In this document: positions 60,881-64,000 of the stretch, piece after piece
Numbering within the stretch: position 1 is the first letter of the stretch
Layout of the letters: every line of letters starts with the position of its first letter
Assembly: GCA_040882255.1 (NCBI GenBank)
Contig: JBBEBP010000016.1
Span: forward strand, 1-64,000
DNA from: PWQG01 sp040882255
GTDB taxonomy: Bacteria; Pseudomonadota; Gammaproteobacteria; Pseudomonadales; Pseudohongiellaceae
Reading direction: 5' to 3'
Length of the DNA stretch: 64,000 nt
Translations under genes and position numbers: made by a program
Notes under the pieces: generated by a model
What the model saw: the letters and a program-made list of their open reading frames with translations, nothing else
The model's database searches: none
What the model was told of the DNA's origin: nothing

Positions 60881-61669
60881 TCAGCGCCGCGCCAGCCAGC
60901 GCTGCCCGGCCAGGGACAGCTCAACGGCCGGCAGGAAAAACACCGCGCCCTTGAGCAGGAGGGACAGCCAGCCGCCCAGCAACCACCAGAAACCGGCATC
61001 GTCCTGCAGCAGATTCTGCACGGACCAGTGGAACAGAAAAGTCTGCAGCGTATCTGCCGCCTGTATCAGGGACACGAGCTCGCTGCCGGCGGCGGCACTG
61101 TAGAGCGCTTGCGACGCGGCATCACTGAAATCCGTACCGGCGTAATCCGGCTGCGGCAGAAACAGGGACAGCAGTGCGTACAGCGCGGTGAGACAGGCAA
61201 GGGCCAGCCAGCGGGCCGAGCGTTCAGAGAACAGGGTCAGCGCCTGCGGATTCAGTGCTGACATGAGTGCCCGGTCCAGCCGATGGGCGGCCAGCCCTGT
61301 CAACAGCGGCGCCAGCACAATCAAGCACAGCGAGAGTGTGGAGGCCAGCACGCCGGCCAACAGCATGGCAGCAAGGAAAACGGCACGCAACACGGACCAG
61401 GGCAGCATCAGGTAGCCACCCTGCAACAGACGATACCAGCGGCTTTCCGGGTTCATGTGATGACGCAGCCAGAAACGGCGGCGGTGCAGGCGATACTGCC
61501 AATGCCAGAGCGACAGGGGAATCACCGGGAGCCACCAGACCACCCAGGCGGCGGACTCCGGAAATGAGGGCAGCTGGCGTGACAGTGCGGGCAGGACCAG
61601 CGCGAACAGGACGGTCAGCAGCGACGCCGGGCGCAAACGCGATGGCGGCAAAGGCTGTTCGTCGAGCAT
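60881..61669 (-). CDS. uncharacterised integral membrane protein
   Basis: A 262-residue protein with five or six predicted helices and a basic loop (RLHRRRFWLRHHMNPESRWY) after the second. I do not recognise a family. It starts immediately after the stop of the next gene upstream (TAGATG), so the two are surely co-translated. It may form a complex with that protein. The last helix (WLLGGWLSLLLKGAVFFLPA) and the end SLAGQRWLARR are unremarkable. Confidence 0.75.
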   Translation of the reverse strand: MLDEQPLPPSRLRPASLLTVLFALVLPALSRQLPSFPESAAWVVWWLPVIPLSLWHWQYRLHRRRFWLRHHMNPESRWYRLLQGGYLMLPWSVLRAVFLAAMLLAGVLASTLSLCLIVLAPLLTGLAAHRLDRALMSALNPQALTLFSERSARWLALACLTALYALLSLFLPQPDYAGTDFSDAASQALYSAAAGSELVSLIQAADTLQTFLFHWSVQNLLQDDAGFWWLLGGWLSLLLKGAVFFLPAVELSLAGQRWLARR

Positions 61670-62935
61670 CTACAGCCCCCGGATCTGCTCATGGGGAATG
61701 ACCGTGGATGGCGGGTTTCGGCTGCGGTCAATCTGCTCCTCCAACTGATGCACGTTCAATGCAGCCAGATCGGCAGCGGCATGCAAAAAGGCGGGCGCCA
61801 GCGTCGTATTCATCCGGTCAATGGCATTCGCCTGCATGGCGTCGATCTGCCTGTACAGCTCGGCCTCAAACGCCTCCCGGTGCAAGGTTTCATCGGCCCG
61901 GGTCAGGGCATAGTCGGTGGCGAACCAGGTCACACTGAATACCGCCAACCCGGCCACCGGCGCGCACACCACGGCCAGTGGCCCACAGACCGCAGCACCG
62001 GCGCCGGCCGCCGACAGACCCGCTCCGGTTCCGGTGGCACGCGCGCCCGCCCGGGCGGCTGCCTTGCCCGCCAGTCGTGCTCTGGCACCCCGCAGGACCG
62101 CGCTGCCAGCCAGTCGTGAACTGCCCGCCGCCACCAGCCCTGCGGTCAGGGTGGTGACAGCCGGTTGCACGACCAGACCATCCGTCGCCTTTTCGCGCAA
62201 GGCGTCCCACTCCATGGGAGTGGCGCTCTGTGTCACCGCATCAGTGGGCAACTGGCCTCGCTGATACAGGCGTCCTTCCGACGCCGCCATGTGCCGTATC
62301 CGTTGGCGGGTGACGCGGTCCAGATTACTTTCCAGCTCCCGCAGCCGCCGGGCATACAGTTGTCCGGCAGCCGCCATGTCGGCCTCCAGATGGCCCGCCA
62401 GGCCACTGTCCTCCAGCAACATACCCTGCATGCGGCCGGCGATGTAGCGGTCCAGGCTCCCCTCTCCGGTCATTTCGCGCCCCATCTCGTACAACAGGCG
62501 GTAGTTGGTACCCACGGCATAGTGCCAGTCCGCGACTTCGGCCACCTGGACACGCACCCGGTCAAAACTGGCGGTCAGCCTTTCCCGCAGCAGGGCATCC
62601 AGATCCGATTCGAAGGCTTCCTGTGCCACCGGCGCCGAGTCCGCCCACCACTGATGCAGCTCACCGCTGACCTGCTCCAGTTGGCGCGGAGAGACCACCG
62701 CCACCAGCTCCTCGTCGATGAACCGCACCATCCGGCCGATCAGATGCGATTCATGGTCGAGTTCCAGGCGGGCCTGATGCAATGCGCGCTCCTGCCAGTC
62801 GATGCGCATGGGCACAAGGAACAACAACACAAAAACCGCCAGGAACAGCACGGCAGACAGCCGGCTGCTCTTGCGGCCGGTGATCGGTGCGGCAATGCCA
62901 GCCGCCATGTTGTTCTCTGACCTTTCGGTAACCAT
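61670..62935 (-). CDS. uncharacterised membrane protein with periplasmic helical domain
   Basis: A protein of 421 residues from ATG 62935 (412 from ATG 62908). A first helix (SAVLFLAVFVLLFLVPM) is followed by a long, mostly helical extracytoplasmic region and then a Gly/Ala-rich segment (about 270-350; GARATGTGAGLSAAGAGAAV) that ends in hydrophobic stretches. No family is recognised. The upstream OsmC-fusion gene stops seven bases before ATG 62935, and the next membrane-protein gene follows at once, so this is the middle of a three-gene unit. Confidence 0.72.
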   Translation of the reverse strand: MVTERSENNMAAGIAAPITGRKSSRLSAVLFLAVFVLLFLVPMRIDWQERALHQARLELDHESHLIGRMVRFIDEELVAVVSPRQLEQVSGELHQWWADSAPVAQEAFESDLDALLRERLTASFDRVRVQVAEVADWHYAVGTNYRLLYEMGREMTGEGSLDRYIAGRMQGMLLEDSGLAGHLEADMAAAGQLYARRLRELESNLDRVTRQRIRHMAASEGRLYQRGQLPTDAVTQSATPMEWDALREKATDGLVVQPAVTTLTAGLVAAGSSRLAGSAVLRGARARLAGKAAARAGARATGTGAGLSAAGAGAAVCGPLAVVCAPVAGLAVFSVTWFATDYALTRADETLHREAFEAELYRQIDAMQANAIDRMNTTLAPAFLHAAADLAALNVHQLEEQIDRSRNPPSTVIPHEQIRGL

Positions 62936-62942
62936 TTTGTGA

Positions 62943-64000
62943 TTATACCATGTGCCCGTTCCGGGAACCGGATCCGGAAAGCGACGTGACCACCCGGATA
63001 TCGCCATGCAGCGTACGGTGAACCGGGCACCGATCAGCAATCTCCAGCAGGCGTTCGCGCTGCTCATCACTCAGCTCGCCTTCAAAATACAGGGTGCGGG
63101 ACAGCTCATCGACCTTGTCATTGCCCGCCTCACACCCTTCGCAGTCCTCGGCATGCACTTTCCGGTGACTGACATCACAGCTGACTCGCTCGAGTGCCAG
63201 CTTCTTGTGGCGGGCATACATGTTGATCGTCATCACCGTGCAGGTGCCGAGGGCCGACGCCAGCAAGGCGTAGGGGTCCGGTCCCTGGTCACCGCCACCG
63301 GCCTCACGGGGTTCATCGGCTACCAGACCGTGGCTTCCGGCCTGGACACGGCACAGGAAACCGTCCTCGGTGCGACCGGAAACTCGTACACCATCCGCGG
63401 CAGCAGCAGTCTCCTCGGCCAGGAAACGGCCGGCCCAGGCCGCGATGACGGTCGCCGCGTATTCAGCGTCGGCGCGCCGGGTGAGCAGATGATCGGCATC
63501 ATCCAGGCTGACGAAACTTTTCGGATGCCTGGCGGCACGGTAGATGGCCTCGGCATTGCTGATATTGACCACACGATCCGTCGGGGAATGCATGACCAGC
63601 AGCGCGCGCCGCAATCCGCCTACCCGGCCGGGCAGGTCCTGCTCGTTGACGTCTTCCACGAAATCACGGCGTATCCGGAAGACCCGGCCGGCCAGCTCCA
63701 CCTCCGCACTTCCCTCCTGCCTGATGGCATCCAGTTTTTCTTCAAACTGGCGCAGAACATGACGGGGAGAAGATGGCGCGGCCAGCGTCGCCACGGCCCG
63801 CACACTGTCCAGGCGTCCGGCCATGGCCAGCACGGCCGTACCGCCCAGTGAATGCCCCAACAATACCTGGGGTGCTTCGTACTGTTGGCCGAGCCAGGCG
63901 GCCGCATCCTCCAGGTCATCCAGATTGCTGGTGAAGGTCGTGTCCGCAAAATCCCCCTCGCTCTCGCCCAGTCCGGTGAAATCGAATCGAAGTACGGCAT
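62943..64000 (-). CDS. alpha/beta hydrolase-OsmC fusion protein (partial)
   Basis: The gene runs off the right edge; about 352 codons are visible and the N-terminus is missing. The first part is an alpha/beta hydrolase (VLRFDFTGLGESEGDF, nucleophile LLGHSLGG, acid and His in DADHLLTRRADAEY). The second, from about 155 residues before the end, is an OsmC domain with the peroxidatic cysteine in ALGTCTVMTINMYARHKKL and the second cysteine in ADRCPVHRTL; an extra CEGC pair lies in the loop. OsmC domains reduce organic hydroperoxides. The fused hydrolase may release the substrate. This architecture is known in proteobacteria. Confidence 0.92.
   Translation of the reverse strand, partial: AVLRFDFTGLGESEGDFADTTFTSNLDDLEDAAAWLGQQYEAPQVLLGHSLGGTAVLAMAGRLDSVRAVATLAAPSSPRHVLRQFEEKLDAIRQEGSAEVELAGRVFRIRRDFVEDVNEQDLPGRVGGLRRALLVMHSPTDRVVNISNAEAIYRAARHPKSFVSLDDADHLLTRRADAEYAATVIAAWAGRFLAEETAAAADGVRVSGRTEDGFLCRVQAGSHGLVADEPREAGGGDQGPDPYALLASALGTCTVMTINMYARHKKLALERVSCDVSHRKVHAEDCEGCEAGNDKVDELSRTLYFEGELSDEQRERLLEIADRCPVHRTLHGDIRVVTSLSGSGSRNGHMV

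Noticed and set aside
62942..62947. TATAAT six bases before ATG 62935 as a third leaderless promoter
   Set aside because: The hexamer is made from the last codon and stop of the OsmC-fusion gene, no -35 is present, and the genes are tightly packed. Operon read-through explains it as well.

Overview
The window is about 64 kb of GC-rich, tightly packed chromosome from a gammaproteobacterium. The strongest evidence is gene order: a der-bamB-yfgM-hisS-ispG-rodZ-pilF-rlmN-ndk-iscS-iscR block, a guaB-guaA pair divergent from xseA, lptF-lptG divergent from pepA, and pepA-valS. A BCCT osmolyte transporter and several acidic proteins would suit a marine or halophilic member (Ectothiorhodospiraceae, Wenzhouxiangellaceae or a relative), but I cannot fix the genus. 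There are no rRNA genes, no CRISPR array and no intact mobile element. I see one tRNA gene.

Layout. 1-5.4 kb: a disrupted DUF2254 gene, then divergent c-di-GMP and CheB-CheR-PAS signalling genes. 5.5-6.8 kb: a NUDIX hydrolase and a stand-alone Hen1-type RNA methyltransferase domain. 6.9-13.9 kb: guaBA, xseA, a DsbA-like thioredoxin, rodA and doxX. 14-24.9 kb: the long leftward housekeeping block running from iscR to der. 25-31.3 kb: a PHP phosphoesterase, a zinc-ribbon protein, an ECF sigma/anti-sigma/periplasmic coiled-coil operon, leuA and a divergent Lrp-type regulator. 31.4-35.8 kb: mdh with a LytS/LytR two-component pair, queA and tRNA-Leu(CAA). 36-42.7 kb: an accessory stretch with an ice-binding-like PEP-CTERM-class protein, a recombination scar of three gene and IS relics, an MlaA-RND lipid-traffic pair and a BCCT transporter. 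42.8-46.3 kb: leuB and a Leptospira-type citramalate synthase. 46.5-54.7 kb: an RDD protein, a thioesterase-lptFG operon, pepA and valS. 55-64 kb: hydrolases, a diguanylate cyclase, two uncharacterised membrane proteins and an alpha/beta hydrolase-OsmC fusion that runs off the right edge.

How genes work together. leuA, leuB and cimA form branched-chain amino-acid synthesis, with the Lrp-type regulator divergent from leuA. guaB and guaA make GMP. rodA and rodZ serve the elongasome, bamB the outer-membrane protein assembly machine, lptF and lptG LPS export, and mlaA with the RND protein probably outer-membrane phospholipid traffic. iscR and iscS remain, but iscU, iscA, hscBA and fdx are missing from between iscS and ndk, so the rest of Fe-S assembly must lie elsewhere.

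The most unusual signal is a family of long intergenic hairpins at 43.95, 44.45, 51.39, 51.62 and 54.68 kb. Four copies share a header motif (ACCCTCCATTCCGG or close). Four share a core around GCCATCCATGGC. The 21-50 bp stem arms differ completely between copies, yet within each copy they are perfect or near-perfect complements. A second dispersed family built on GCGGAGATC and CTTGGCGAGCTC words lies at 13.9, 28.7-29.0 and 31.35 kb.
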